A DNA stretch of 35,668 nt. It comes from an uncultured Erysipelotrichaceae bacterium. Its GTDB lineage: Bacteria; Bacillota_I; Bacilli_A; Erysipelotrichales; Erysipelotrichaceae. The stretch lies in NCBI GenBank assembly GCA_902775735.1, contig CACYNH010000002.1:1-35668 (forward strand). The letters run 5' to 3'. The notes under the pieces are model-generated. The model was not told the DNA's origin. It was given only the letters and a program-made list of their open reading frames with translations, and searched no databases. Positions 7,811 through 16,403 of the stretch are shown here, piece by piece. The position numbers and the translations under genes were made by a program. Each line of letters begins with the position of its first letter. Position 1 is the first letter of the stretch.

Positions 7811-8029
7811 ATGATTGAAGTAAACATGACGGAATTCAGAAGGAATCTATTTAAATATACTGAAACGGTTAAAAAGGAAGATATCATTGTGACCTGTAAC
7901 GGAAAACCGGTCATGAGAATAACAGTTCCGGCAGAAAGCGGGGTTCAAAGGATCAGAAATCTCCGGGGAATCGCAAAAACAGCTCAGGATCCGGAAGATA
8001 TTCTGAAAGGAAGACTTACACAGCTTTAA
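7811..8029 (+). CDS. Phd/YefM-type antitoxin-like protein without a toxin partner
   Basis: A 72-residue protein with the N-terminal Phd/YefM DNA-binding fold pattern: MIEVNMTEFRRNLFKYTETV, then IIVTCNGKPVMRITVP, as in prevent-host-death antitoxins. The C-terminal part (from about residue 45) would normally bind a toxin such as Doc, YoeB or a PIN protein. ATG 7811 follows AAGGAGGG. No toxin-like frame lies downstream: 8030-8131 is short and non-coding, and the next gene is a CNNM membrane protein. It may act as a stand-alone repressor, or be a leftover of a lost toxin-antitoxin pair. Confidence 0.7.
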   Translation: MIEVNMTEFRRNLFKYTETVKKEDIIVTCNGKPVMRITVPAESGVQRIRNLRGIAKTAQDPEDILKGRLTQL

Positions 8030-8071
8030 CTCCGGTCCTGATTTTTTGCATTGCCATTCTGCGCGGCCATT

Positions 8072-8099
8072 TTGTATTTCGGCCGGAATATGTTAGAAT
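8072..8099 (+). promoter_or_regulatory. Promoter of the CNNM-pair operon
   Basis: TTGTAT (8072-8077), 16-base spacer, TAGAAT (8094-8099), followed by a GAGGGGAG ribosome site 12 bases before ATG 8132. Confidence 0.5.
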
Positions 8100-8131
8100 A
8101 CCGCCATATGAGAGGGGAGTGATTAGTCTTT

Positions 8132-9415
8132 ATGGACGATGGCGGTACCAGTATATCCTGGCTGATTCCGGTCGCAATATTGATTCTTTGCGCGATGTTC
8201 TTTGCGATGGTGGAAACAGCTTTCGCGTCCGTTTCCCGCACCCGTCTGAAAACCCTTGCCGAAAAGGGCCGTTCGGATGCCAAAAAAGCGATTAAAATCA
8301 CAGATCATTTTGACCGTGCGATCACGACAATTCTGATCTGTACGAATATTGTCCACATCGCCGCCGCTTCGGTGGTGACCGTAAATGTAACCCGTATGTG
8401 GGGAGTGTCGGCAGTGACTGCCTCGACCCTGATCACCACAATCGTTGTCTTCTTCTTCGGTGAGATGCTGCCGAAAAGCATTGCCATGAAGTACAGCGAA
8501 AAGATCAGTCTTTCCACGGCGGGCATTTTGTCGTTTCTGATGACTGTTTTAACGCCTGTCAGCTCACTGCTGACGTTCATCGGCAACACCGCCAGCAAAC
8601 TCACCAAAGGCGATTCCGATGTCTCCGTTACGGAAGATGAAATCTATGACATCATTGAGGATATGACCGAACAGGGCACTCTGGATGAAGAGCAGGGCGA
8701 CCTCATTTCCTCCGCCCTCATGTTCCAGGACGTCACGGTTGAAACAATCCTGACCGCAAGAGTCGATCTTGCCGCGGTTGATGTGAACATGAGCCAGCAG
8801 GAGATTCTTGACATGATCAAGAAAGTCAACCACTCCCGCTTACCGGTTTATGAAGGAACCATTGACCACATCATCGGCATCCTGCAGATCAGAAAATACA
8901 TCCGCACCTATCTCATGGAAGGCGAGATCAGAGATATCCGGCCGCTCCTGGATGAGACTCTCTTCATCCACCAGTCCACAAACATCGATGATCTTTTAAC
9001 CGAAATGACCGAAAAGAAGCTCAATGTCGCTGTCGTCACCGACAACTACGGCGGAACGCTGGGCATTGTCTCGATAGAGGATATTCTTGAGGAACTGGTC
9101 GGCGAAATCTGGGATGAGGATGACCAGGCGGTCGAAAATATCGTGAAACTCGGCGAAAACACCTACAGTGTGGCCGCCAATGAGGATGTCATTGACGTTC
9201 TTGATGAACTGAATATCCATTACTCCGATGAAGAGGAGGAACGGATCTCCAACAAACTCATGAGCGAGCTTGCCTTTGAAGCGTTCCTCAATATTCCCGC
9301 CGAGGGAGATACCTTTGAATATCTCAATATGACCATCACGGTCCTTGTCATGAAACAGAACCGGATCCTGCGCTTAAAGGTGCAGGTCAACGATCCTGAG
9401 AAAGGAGAGGAATAA
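8132..9415 (+). CDS. CNNM/CorC-type (hemolysin C-like) membrane protein with CBS pair, copy 1
   Basis: A 427-residue protein in the classic order: an N-terminal DUF21/CNNM membrane domain (about 1-150, with the first helix WLIPVAILILCAMFFAMVE, a second around the TTIVVFFFGEMLPK block and a third near AGILSFLMTVLTPV), two CBS modules (about 190-330; HSRLPVYEG and VVTDNYGGTLGIVS) and a C-terminal CorC_HlyC domain (about 340-420). The family includes Mg2+ efflux or resistance proteins such as MpfA and CorC. The old name hemolysin is historical. Ion specificity is not visible here. It overlaps the next paralog by one base (TAATG). Confidence 0.88.
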   Translation: MDDGGTSISWLIPVAILILCAMFFAMVETAFASVSRTRLKTLAEKGRSDAKKAIKITDHFDRAITTILICTNIVHIAAASVVTVNVTRMWGVSAVTASTLITTIVVFFFGEMLPKSIAMKYSEKISLSTAGILSFLMTVLTPVSSLLTFIGNTASKLTKGDSDVSVTEDEIYDIIEDMTEQGTLDEEQGDLISSALMFQDVTVETILTARVDLAAVDVNMSQQEILDMIKKVNHSRLPVYEGTIDHIIGILQIRKYIRTYLMEGEIRDIRPLLDETLFIHQSTNIDDLLTEMTEKKLNVAVVTDNYGGTLGIVSIEDILEELVGEIWDEDDQAVENIVKLGENTYSVAANEDVIDVLDELNIHYSDEEEERISNKLMSELAFEAFLNIPAEGDTFEYLNMTITVLVMKQNRILRLKVQVNDPEKGEE

Positions 9416-10674
9416 TGAATCTGCTCTATGCATGCATTCTGGCGGCCGCTTTATGCGTGGCAGCCTCCGCTTTCTTCTCCGCTTCGGAAATGTCCTATTC
9501 CTCATGCAACAGGATCAGAATCGAAAACCAGGCGGAAGAAGGGGATGAAAAGGCTAAGGCCGCTTTAAAGATCACGGAGAACTTCGACAACGCTCTTTCC
9601 GCCATCCTTGTCGGCAACAACCTTGTCAATATCGCCGCTTCCTCGCTCGGCTCCGTGGCCGCAATCCTGGCCCTGGGCGAAGAATACACATGGGTGTCCA
9701 CCGTTGTGATCACTGCAGCCGTCATTATCTTCGGTGAGACCATTCCCAAGATCACCGCAAAGAAGAACGCCACCCGCTACGCCTTAAGCTTCTCAGGCAT
9801 CACAAGATTCCTGATGATTGTCTTACGACCCGTCACATGGATTGTCGTTTCCCTTGTTGATCTGATCACTTCAGGCATGAAGGGGGAAGAAGTCCAGGAT
9901 GAGGACGCGGCGGTGGAAGAACTGCATTCAATCATCGAAACAGCCGAGGATGAAAATGTCATCGACGAGGATTCCTCCGAACTGATTTCCGCGGCGATCG
10001 ATTTTGCCGATATCTCCGCTTTTGAGGCAATGACCGCAAGAGTCGATATCCTTGCCATTGACATCGATGACTCCTGGGATGAGATCATGAAAACCATCGA
10101 ATCCTCCGCTTTCTCAAGAATCCCGGTTTATGAAGATTCCATCGACAATGTCATCGGCATCCTTTCCCTCAACCATTTCCTCAAAGCCTCCATCGACGAC
10201 CGGAATGTCGACATCAGGGGATTACTGATGCAGCCGCTGTTTGTCTATAAGACCATGAAGCTGCCGGCAGTCCTGACACTGCTCAGGGATTCCCAGCAGC
10301 ACCTTGCCATCGTCACCGACGAATACGGCGGCACGCTGGGCGTCATTACCATGGAGGACGTTCTGGAAGAACTGGTCGGCGATATCTGGGATGAGACCGA
10401 TAAAGTCGAAGAGGAGATCCGGGTTGTCGACGATGGACTGTTCCTGATCGACGGCGATACGCCGGTTCATGAATTGTGCGAACTGATGGACTGGGATGAA
10501 ACGATCTTTGATTTTGAAAGCGAAACGGTCGGCGGCTGGTGCATTGAAATGCTGGAAAGCTTCCCGCAGGAAGGCGAAAACTTCACATTCCGCAATACGG
10601 AAGTGACTGTCAAAGAAGTCGACGAACGCCGTGTCAAGCTGGTGGAAGTCAGGCTTAAAGAAGAGCAGGATTAA
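9415..10674 (+). CDS. CNNM/CorC-type (hemolysin C-like) membrane protein with CBS pair, copy 2
   Basis: A 419-residue tandem paralog of the preceding gene with the same architecture: CNNM membrane domain (about 1-150, including FFSASEMSYSSCNR and FGETIPKITAKKNA), a CBS pair (FSRIPVYEDS, VTDEYGGTLGVITMEDV) and a CorC_HlyC domain. The two copies share motifs but are clearly diverged, so the duplication is not recent. A GAAAGGAGAGG ribosome site lies at the end of copy 1, and the start shares one base with its stop. The stop is one base before the rsmE start. Adjacent co-translated copies suggest a heteromeric or dosage-matched membrane complex, which is inference. Confidence 0.88.
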   Translation: MNLLYACILAAALCVAASAFFSASEMSYSSCNRIRIENQAEEGDEKAKAALKITENFDNALSAILVGNNLVNIAASSLGSVAAILALGEEYTWVSTVVITAAVIIFGETIPKITAKKNATRYALSFSGITRFLMIVLRPVTWIVVSLVDLITSGMKGEEVQDEDAAVEELHSIIETAEDENVIDEDSSELISAAIDFADISAFEAMTARVDILAIDIDDSWDEIMKTIESSAFSRIPVYEDSIDNVIGILSLNHFLKASIDDRNVDIRGLLMQPLFVYKTMKLPAVLTLLRDSQQHLAIVTDEYGGTLGVITMEDVLEELVGDIWDETDKVEEEIRVVDDGLFLIDGDTPVHELCELMDWDETIFDFESETVGGWCIEMLESFPQEGENFTFRNTEVTVKEVDERRVKLVEVRLKEEQD

Positions 10675-10675
10675 T

Positions 10676-11392
10676 ATGCAGCAATACTTTACTGATGAGC
10701 TCCTGAGCATAGGAGCGGAATATGTCTTTACAAAAGAGCAGGCTCACCACGCCCGCGATGTTGTCAGACTTGATCACGAAACAATCCGCCTTGTCGACAA
10801 AGAGAATCAGGGCTGGTTTGCGGTCTGTGAGTCAAGAGGAAAAGAGTTCGTCGCCAAAGTCACAGAGAAGGATGAATCATTCAATGAACCGTCCATTGAA
10901 ATCACACTGTGCATGGCTCTGATCAGAAGGGAAAAGTTTGAGCTGATCCTGCAGAAAGCAACGGAACTGGGCGTTACGAAAATCGTGCCGTTTGAATCCT
11001 CACGCTGCGTTGTGCATGCGAAAAAGGAAAAGTCGGACAAACAGAAACAGAGATATGAAAGCATCCTGCTGTCCGCCGCTGAACAGTGCAAGCGCAACAT
11101 TGTGCCTGAAATCACGGATGTGATTGACTTTAAGGACATCGAAACCGCAAAGTCGGAAGTGAATCTTGCCTGCTATGAAAACGCCGGCAGGGCAGCCCGG
11201 AAGATTTCTGATTTTGAAATCAAAAAGTCCGTCAGTGTTGTGATCGGACCGGAAGGCGGCTTTTCAAAGGAAGAAATGGAAGAGCTTGGGGCAAAAGGCT
11301 TTGAGCCGGTGACCCTGGGACCGAGAATCCTCAGGGCGGAAACAGCGGCATTCTACGCGTTAAGCGTGATCGGGGAAGGGGCGATGGAATGA
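10676..11392 (+). CDS. rsmE: 16S rRNA (uracil1498-N3)-methyltransferase
   Basis: A 238-residue SPOUT-class enzyme that methylates U1498 of 16S rRNA. The N-terminal PUA-like part begins MQQYFTDE. The C-terminal knot carries the AdoMet-binding motifs IGPEGGFSKEE and LGPRILRAETA, both diagnostic. I chose the start at 10676 because MQQYF is the normal family start and lies one base after the upstream stop; a longer frame from 10631 would read back into copy 2 of the CNNM pair. The stop overlaps mtaB by ATGA. The rsmE-mtaB order is conserved in Bacillota. Confidence 0.95.
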   Translation: MQQYFTDELLSIGAEYVFTKEQAHHARDVVRLDHETIRLVDKENQGWFAVCESRGKEFVAKVTEKDESFNEPSIEITLCMALIRREKFELILQKATELGVTKIVPFESSRCVVHAKKEKSDKQKQRYESILLSAAEQCKRNIVPEITDVIDFKDIETAKSEVNLACYENAGRAARKISDFEIKKSVSVVIGPEGGFSKEEMEELGAKGFEPVTLGPRILRAETAAFYALSVIGEGAME

Positions 11393-12660
11393 GATTTTCA
11401 ATCTGCAATCTTGGCTGCAAAGTCAACGCCTACGAAGCCGAAAGCGTCGCTTCGCTTCTTGAAAAGAAAGGATGGCAGCGGGTGCCCTTTGATGAAGAGG
11501 CTGACGCCGCTTTGATCTTCACCTGCGCCGTCACCAATACCGCCGCCGCCAAAAGCCGCAAGATGATGCACCGCATCAAAAACAGCTGGCCTGACTGCAT
11601 CACCGCCATGGTCGGCTGCTATGCCCAGATTGACGACGGCATGCTGGAGGAGGCGGAAATCATCGTCGGCTCCTCGCATAAAAAATCGCTTCCTCTTTAT
11701 CTTGAGGAGTATCTTGAAACAAGAGAAAAGATCCGCATCCTGGATGATCTGAAAGAAACTCCCTTTGAGTTCCTAAGCGCCGACGGCTTTGATTCAAGAG
11801 CCCGCGCCTATCTCAAGATCCAGGACGGCTGCAATCAGTTCTGCGCCTATTGCGTCATTCCCTATGTCAGGGGAAGAGAGAGATCGATGGCGCCGGAAGC
11901 GGCAGTGAAAGAAGCGGTAAGGATTTCAAAGGATTATAAGGAAATCGTCTTAACCGGCATTCATACCGGCCGCTATGGCAGGGAATACAACGTCACTCTG
12001 GCTGAACTGATGGAAAGAATCCTGGATCAGGCAGAAGATCTTAAGAGACTGCGCATTTCCTCGATTGAAGTGACGGAACTGGATGACCATCTGATTTCTC
12101 TGATGAAAGGCACAGACCGCATCGCCCGCCATCTGCACATTCCGCTGCAGGCCGGCAGCGACGAAATCTTAAAATCGATGGGACGTCCGTATACAACCGA
12201 TGAGTATTATGAAAAGATCGAATGGATCCGTGAACAGATGCCGGGGATTTCGATCTCCTGCGATCTGATCACCGGCTTCCCCGGTGAAACCGATGTGCTG
12301 TTTGAGGAAACAATGGCGTTTCTTAAAAAATGCCGTTTCTCCTTCCTCCACGTCTTCCCGTATTCGCCCCGCGCCAATACAAGGGCGGCAGCCATGAAGA
12401 ACCAGATCGATCCGAGAATCAAAAAAGAACGCACCGCAAGAGCCATGGCTCTTTCAAATGAACTCGCCGATGAGTACAGAAAACAATGGACAGGCAGGGA
12501 GACCGTCGTGATCAGTGAAGAAATCAAAGACGGATATACCACCGGCTATACTTCAGAATATATTCCGGTCCTGATCAAAGCGGAACTGCCTCATGGCGAA
12601 GCGTTCCGGGTCAGACTTACAGAATATAAAGACCGGCAGATGTATGGAGAACTTTTATGA
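11389..12660 (+). CDS. mtaB: tRNA t6A37 methylthiotransferase (radical SAM)
   Basis: A 423-residue enzyme that turns t6A37 into ms2t6A37 in tRNAs reading ANN codons. The N-terminal UPF0004 domain has the three cluster-binding cysteines C10 (CNLGCK), C46 (FTCAVTN) and C77 (VGCYAQ). The radical SAM CxxxCxxC motif is CNQFCAYC (C148, C152, C155), followed by VIPYVRGRERS. The C-terminal TRAM domain is at about 360-423. CNLGCKVNAYE is characteristic of MtaB rather than MiaB. It overlaps rsmE and murE by four bases at either end. Confidence 0.95.
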   Translation: MRFSICNLGCKVNAYEAESVASLLEKKGWQRVPFDEEADAALIFTCAVTNTAAAKSRKMMHRIKNSWPDCITAMVGCYAQIDDGMLEEAEIIVGSSHKKSLPLYLEEYLETREKIRILDDLKETPFEFLSADGFDSRARAYLKIQDGCNQFCAYCVIPYVRGRERSMAPEAAVKEAVRISKDYKEIVLTGIHTGRYGREYNVTLAELMERILDQAEDLKRLRISSIEVTELDDHLISLMKGTDRIARHLHIPLQAGSDEILKSMGRPYTTDEYYEKIEWIREQMPGISISCDLITGFPGETDVLFEETMAFLKKCRFSFLHVFPYSPRANTRAAAMKNQIDPRIKKERTARAMALSNELADEYRKQWTGRETVVISEEIKDGYTTGYTSEYIPVLIKAELPHGEAFRVRLTEYKDRQMYGELL

Positions 12661-14126
12661 AACTGACAGAACTGTTTGAAAATGTACCTGATATTGAAAT
12701 CAGAAGCCTGATGGCAGACAGCCGCAAGCGGCGCCCGGATTCCATTTTCTTCTGCTTAAAGGGAATGATGTTCGACGGCCACAAATTCGTCGACCAGGCC
12801 ATCGCCAACGGCGCCAAGGTCATCGTCCACTCCGAGCCGTTTGAAACCATGAACCCGGACGTCACCTACATCCGCGTCAAGGATGTTCTCGGCGTTTTCA
12901 ACAAAGTGGCCGATGCCTTCTATGGCTATCCAAGCCACAAGCTGCTCATGTTCGCGGTCACCGGCACAAACGGCAAATCCTCCATTGCCTGCATCATCCG
13001 CGATATCATGAACGAATTCCATCCGACCGGCTACATCGGAACGATTTCAATCGAATACGGCAGCGTCAAACTGCCGCCGCTGTTAACGACGCCCGATATC
13101 GACGACCTTCACGGCATCCTGCATGAAATGGTCGACGCCGGCATGGAATGCTGCGCGCTGGAAGCCAGCTCCATAGGCATTGAACAGAGAAGGGTGGACG
13201 CCATTGATTTCGACGTCGCCGTCTTCACCAACCTGACCCATGACCATCTGGATTACCATGGCACAATGACCAACTACTTCTTGGCGAAGAAGCAGCTCTT
13301 CGACAGGCTCAAGCCGGAAGCGGTCGCGATCATCAACGCCGATGATCCCTATGGAAAAAAGATCGTCGAAAACTGCCCGTGCCGGATCGTGACCTACGGC
13401 ATCGACAACGACGCCGATTACAGAGTCACCAAATACCAGCTGATGAAGGACAGAACCCGCTTCACCCTCAAGGTGGCGAATATGGAATATGAACTGGAAA
13501 CCAACCTGGTTGCCCGCTTCAATATCTCCAATCTGCTCGCCGCCATCGCCGCCCTGCATGTCAAGGGAATCTCCATCACCCAGATGATGCCGTATATCCG
13601 CAATCTCTCCCAGATCGAAGGCCGCATGCAGAGAATCAACGACGGCCAGCCCTTCAATATCCTGGTTGACTTCGCCCATACGCCCGACGGCATTGAAAAG
13701 GTCTGCCAGTACGCCAGCGCCATCACGCCGAAGGGCAAGAGAATCATCGCCATCACCGGCAGCGCCGGCAAGCGCGACACCGAAAAGAGACCTGTCTTCG
13801 GACAGATTCTCGACAAGTACTGTGATATGATCATCCTGACCGAAGATGATCCCCGCAACGAAAAACCGCGGGATATCGCGATGGACATCGCCGCCGGAAT
13901 CAAAAAGACAAATTACACGATTATCGAGGACAGATATGACGCGATCCGCCAGGCGATCGAGCTGGCTGATCCCAATGACACCATCATCATTCTCGGCAAA
14001 GGCGATGAGAAGTTCATCTACCGCGAATTCGGCCGCGAACCTTACGAAGGCGACGATACCATTGTCCATGAGACACTGAAGAAATACTACTTCAATACAG
14101 GAGGAGACGACTATGAAGCTCAGTAA
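12657..14126 (+). CDS. murE: UDP-MurNAc-tripeptide synthetase (MurE)
   Basis: Cytosolic Mur ligase that adds the third amino acid to the peptidoglycan precursor UDP-MurNAc-L-Ala-D-Glu, using ATP. The 489 residues match the family. P-loop VTGTNGKSS at about 101-109, [20 protein letters not shown], the Lys segment [33 protein letters not shown] and [12 protein letters not shown] are all present. The position often quoted for substrate choice (DNPR in meso-DAP enzymes) reads DDPRNE here, so I leave lysine versus diaminopimelate open. It is joined to mtaB by ATGA and overlaps deoC by 14 bases. murE is unusual between mtaB and deoC. Confidence 0.93.
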   Translation: MKLTELFENVPDIEIRSLMADSRKRRPDSIFFCLKGMMFDGHKFVDQAIANGAKVIVHSEPFETMNPDVTYIRVKDVLGVFNKVADAFYGYPSHKLLMFAVTGTNGKSSIACIIRDIMNEFHPTGYIGTISIEYGSVKLPPLLTTPDIDDLHGILHEMVDAGMECCALEASSIGIEQRRVDAIDFDVAVFTNLTHDHLDYHGTMTNYFLAKKQLFDRLKPEAVAIINADDPYGKKIVENCPCRIVTYGIDNDADYRVTKYQLMKDRTRFTLKVANMEYELETNLVARFNISNLLAAIAALHVKGISITQMMPYIRNLSQIEGRMQRINDGQPFNILVDFAHTPDGIEKVCQYASAITPKGKRIIAITGSAGKRDTEKRPVFGQILDKYCDMIILTEDDPRNEKPRDIAMDIAAGIKKTNYTIIEDRYDAIRQAIELADPNDTIIILGKGDEKFIYREFGREPYEGDDTIVHETLKKYYFNTGGDDYEAQ

Positions 14127-14751
14127 GTACATCGACCACACCCAGCTCAAACCCGAAGCGAACAAGGCTAAGATCAAAATGCTGTGCGCTGAGGCGGCGG
14201 AATATGATTTTGCCTCCGTCTGCGTCAATCCCTGCTGGATTGAAACAGCCAGAGAAGCCCTCAAAGGCACTGACGTCAAAGTCTGCACCGTCATCGGGTT
14301 CCCGCTGGGCGCCATGACAACAGCCGCTAAAGTGTTTGAAACAAAAGACGCCATCGAAAAAGGCGCTGAAGAAATCGACATGGTCATCAATGTCGGCATG
14401 TTAAAGGACGGCGAGGATGATTACATCGTCAACGAGATCAAAGCGATCAAGGAAGCCTGCGGCGATCATATTCTCAAGGTCATTATCGAGGCATGCCTCT
14501 TAACCGACGAAGAAAAAGCAAGAGCCTGTAAAGACGCCGAAAAAGCAGGCGCTGACTTTGTCAAGACAAGCACCGGCTTCTCCACCGGCGGCGCCACAGT
14601 CGAAGACGTGAAGCTCATGCGCGCTTCCGTTTCCGAAAACGTCAAAGTCAAGGCTGCCGGCGGCATCCGCGACAAGGAGACATTTGAAGCCATGATCGAA
14701 GCCGGAGCCGAAAGAATCGGCACAAGTTCCGGCGCCAAGCTGATCGGCTGA
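14113..14751 (+). CDS. deoC: Deoxyribose-phosphate aldolase
   Basis: Class I aldolase splitting 2-deoxyribose-5-phosphate into glyceraldehyde-3-phosphate and acetaldehyde in deoxynucleoside catabolism. 212 residues, normal length. The Schiff-base lysine is K151 in [13 protein letters not shown]. The supporting acid lies in EIDMVINVG, and the second lysine in [12 protein letters not shown] 14113 follows AGGAGGAG and lies within the murE end, so the two are translationally coupled, which is odd for a cell wall gene and a nucleoside catabolic gene. cdd, another nucleoside gene, lies about 20 kb away in the same orientation. Confidence 0.96.
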   Translation: MKLSKYIDHTQLKPEANKAKIKMLCAEAAEYDFASVCVNPCWIETAREALKGTDVKVCTVIGFPLGAMTTAAKVFETKDAIEKGAEEIDMVINVGMLKDGEDDYIVNEIKAIKEACGDHILKVIIEACLLTDEEKARACKDAEKAGADFVKTSTGFSTGGATVEDVKLMRASVSENVKVKAAGGIRDKETFEAMIEAGAERIGTSSGAKLIG

Positions 14752-14766
14752 GAAGATCAAAACTCA

Positions 14767-14795
14767 TTGCATTTTAACAGGTGCTTTGATATTAT
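14767..14795 (+). promoter_or_regulatory. Promoter of rpsU
   Basis: TTGCAT (14767-14772), 17-base spacer, TATTAT (14790-14795). It is a near-consensus vegetative promoter placed 31 bases before the ATG of rpsU. Confidence 0.7.
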
Positions 14796-14826
14796 TAGCT
14801 GTGCTCTGGAGAGGGGGTGACAAAAC

Positions 14827-15009
14827 ATGTCAAGAATTGTTGTCAGAGAAGGCGAAAGCTTCGACGATGCACTGCGCCGTTTCAAGCGTATGGTATCCCG
14901 CAACGGCACCCTCATGGAAGCACGCAAGAGAGAATTCTATGTCAAGCCGGGCGTTGCCAGAAGACTGAAGCAGGAAGCAGCCCGCAAGGCGAGAAGAGAA
15001 TCCAGATAA
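14827..15009 (+). CDS. rpsU: Small ribosomal subunit protein bS21
   Basis: A 60-residue, very basic protein of the 30S subunit. It matches bS21 clearly: [20 protein letters not shown], then the basic [19 protein letters not shown] tail. ATG 14827 follows GAGAGGGGG. It has its own promoter and terminator, so it is a single-gene unit. yqeY, which often follows rpsU in Bacillota, is absent; a ROK kinase comes next. A longer frame (from 14817) overlapping this gene is the upstream extension of the ROK frame and is not real. Confidence 0.97.
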   Translation: MSRIVVREGESFDDALRRFKRMVSRNGTLMEARKREFYVKPGVARRLKQEAARKARRESR

Positions 15010-15019
15010 ACAATGAACG

Positions 15020-15044
15020 GAGGCTGAAAAAGCCTCTTTTCATT
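15020..15044 (+). terminator. Terminator of rpsU
   Basis: Stem GAGGCT / AGCCTC (15020-15025 with 15031-15036), loop GAAAA, then TTTTCATT. It begins 10 bases after the rpsU stop. Confidence 0.78.
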
Positions 15045-15095
15045 TCCTGCATGCGTTACAATGGATTCAAAAGGAAAACTTGTAAAGGAGATCAT

Positions 15096-15980
15096 ATGGC
15101 ATACGCAGGCATCGACATCGGCGGCACCCAGCTGCGCATCGGCATTTTTGACGAAAACGGAACACTTTTTGATGTATATAAAACAGTCAACGACAGAAGC
15201 CTCGGCGGCGAAAGGAACATCCAGAACCTTCTGGACTATGTGAGTGAAAAAGGCTATGACATTCAGAGCTACGGCATCGCTTCTCCGGGTCCTCTGGATC
15301 TGAAGAAAGGAAAGATCCTCAACCCGCCCAACCTCTATGGCTGGGACAACTTTGAGATTGTCAGATACATTGAAGAAAAAACAGGAAAACCCGCAGCCGT
15401 GAACAACGATGGTAACCTGGCAGGTCTGGCCGAGGCAAGAGAAGGTGCAGGAAAGGGATATGATTCAGTCATCTTCATCGGTATGTCCACCGGCATGGGC
15501 GGCTCCTTCGTCTATAAAGGGGAACTGATTTCAGGTGCCCACTGCAATACGGCTGAATTCTACAATGTCATCGTCTGCGATGACCCTTATCACCATGGTT
15601 CCGCCAATCCCGGCTCGCTCAATGAAGTTTCAGGAGGAGCGGCGATGGAGAGAATCGCTACAGAGCATTACGGCAGACAGATGTTTGCCAGAGACCTGTT
15701 TGAGCTGGCCAACGCCGGCGAAAAAGACGCCCTGGAAATACTGGAAAGAACGTCGGAAATGCTGGCAAGAGGCATCGCCGATATCTACTACATCATCGAC
15801 CCGGATGTCTATGTCATCGGCGGCTCCATCGCCATGAACAATCCCTGGTATGTCGAAAAGGTGATCGCCAAGGCAAAAAGATACATGACCGATCCCGATA
15901 TTGTCGTCAAACCCTCACAGTACGGCGATGACGCGGGTCTCTACGGAGCGATGCTGCTGGGGAAAGACGCGGCAAAGTAA
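15096..15980 (+). CDS. ROK-family sugar kinase lacking the zinc motif
   Basis: A 294-residue sugar kinase of the ROK family. The ATP-binding start is GIDIGGTQLRIG. The sugar region SPGPLD and NPPNLYGW is followed by VNNDGNLAGLAE, with the catalytic Asp. The second phosphate loop is GMSTGMGGSFVYKGE, and VIGGSIA lies near the end. The usual EIGH histidine is replaced (TAEFYNVIV), and the CxCGxxGCxE zinc motif of glucokinase and NagC-type members is absent. The start at 15096 is set by AAAGGAG and the MAYAGIDIGGT start. The sugar cannot be named; the lack of the zinc site argues against a standard GlcK. The gene stands alone. Confidence 0.85.
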   Translation: MAYAGIDIGGTQLRIGIFDENGTLFDVYKTVNDRSLGGERNIQNLLDYVSEKGYDIQSYGIASPGPLDLKKGKILNPPNLYGWDNFEIVRYIEEKTGKPAAVNNDGNLAGLAEAREGAGKGYDSVIFIGMSTGMGGSFVYKGELISGAHCNTAEFYNVIVCDDPYHHGSANPGSLNEVSGGAAMERIATEHYGRQMFARDLFELANAGEKDALEILERTSEMLARGIADIYYIIDPDVYVIGGSIAMNNPWYVEKVIAKAKRYMTDPDIVVKPSQYGDDAGLYGAMLLGKDAAK

Positions 15981-16042
15981 ACGGGGTCATTCAAAGATCA
16001 GGCGGGTAATCACATGATCATAAAACAGAATGATCAGAAAGG

Positions 16043-16061
16043 AAGGCTGACCGTCAGCCTT
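16043..16061. repeat. Perfect inverted repeat downstream of the ROK gene
   Basis: AAGGCTGAC / GTCAGCCTT around a single central C. On the plus strand it is followed by A-rich sequence rather than T, so it is not a classic terminator for the ROK gene. It could be a back-up terminator stem or a protein-binding site. Confidence 0.4.
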
Positions 16062-16065
16062 AAAA

Positions 16066-16089
16066 GAAAAAGACGGGAATCCTCCCGTC
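16066..16089 (-). terminator. Terminator of the minus-strand lipoprotein gene
   Basis: A perfect 7-bp stem GACGGGA / TCCCGTC (16072-16078 with 16083-16089) has a 4-base loop. On the minus strand it is followed by a T-rich tail, TTTTTCTTTT. It lies 15 bases past the lipoprotein stop. Confidence 0.82.
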
Positions 16090-16104
16090 CGCAGGATAAC
16101 TGAA

Positions 16105-16403
16105 TCACTGTTTTGTGAATTTGCCCTCATTCAGGATCAGGACGCCGTCTTTGAGCTCATAGGAAATCCGAAAATTGGTGTTACCGATGGACTCGGCAAT
16201 ACTGACCTTGATTTCCTTTCTTTCCGGGTTGATTTCATAGGTGCCGCGGGACAGCTGGCCGGCAGTGTCGCGTGTCACGCTTTCCCGATCAAATGTGAAG
16301 GAAGTCGGACCGCCCTCTGACCATGTGCCGGCTGACCTGAGGAACAAGCGGTCAGAACAGCACTCATCAGAAGGGCTGTGAGTATTGTTGATATCTTTTT
16401 CAT
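16105..16403 (-). pseudogene. Small lipoprotein with lipocalin-like fold pattern, frameshifted
   Basis: Reading on the minus strand, ATG at 16403 follows a GAGGGA ribosome site and opens a lipoprotein signal with lipobox, MKKISTILTALLMSAVLTAC. After about 30 codons this frame runs off into nonsense and a stop. The adjacent frame, open to TGA at 16105, carries the mature domain: GTWSEGGPTSFTF, RGTYEINPERKEI, and the ending LNEGKFTKQ, a pattern seen in small secreted lipocalin-like or DUF5640-like lipoproteins. Adding one G in the CCGG near 16332 would join them as SSGQPGTWSEGG, giving about 99 residues. The stand-alone 80-residue frame ending at 16347 has no ribosome site and no signal, so the frameshift reading is better. 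Confidence 0.68.

Noticed and set aside
13083..14399. A 438-codon open frame on the minus strand opposite murE and deoC
   Set aside because: It lies wholly antisense to two well-supported genes, runs across their junction and has no recognisable motif. Codon bias of the sense genes explains the lack of stops.
14817..15095. An N-terminal extension of the ROK kinase frame through rpsU
   Set aside because: The extension overlaps bS21 in another frame, crosses its terminator, and the true start MAYAGIDIGGT has its own ribosome site.
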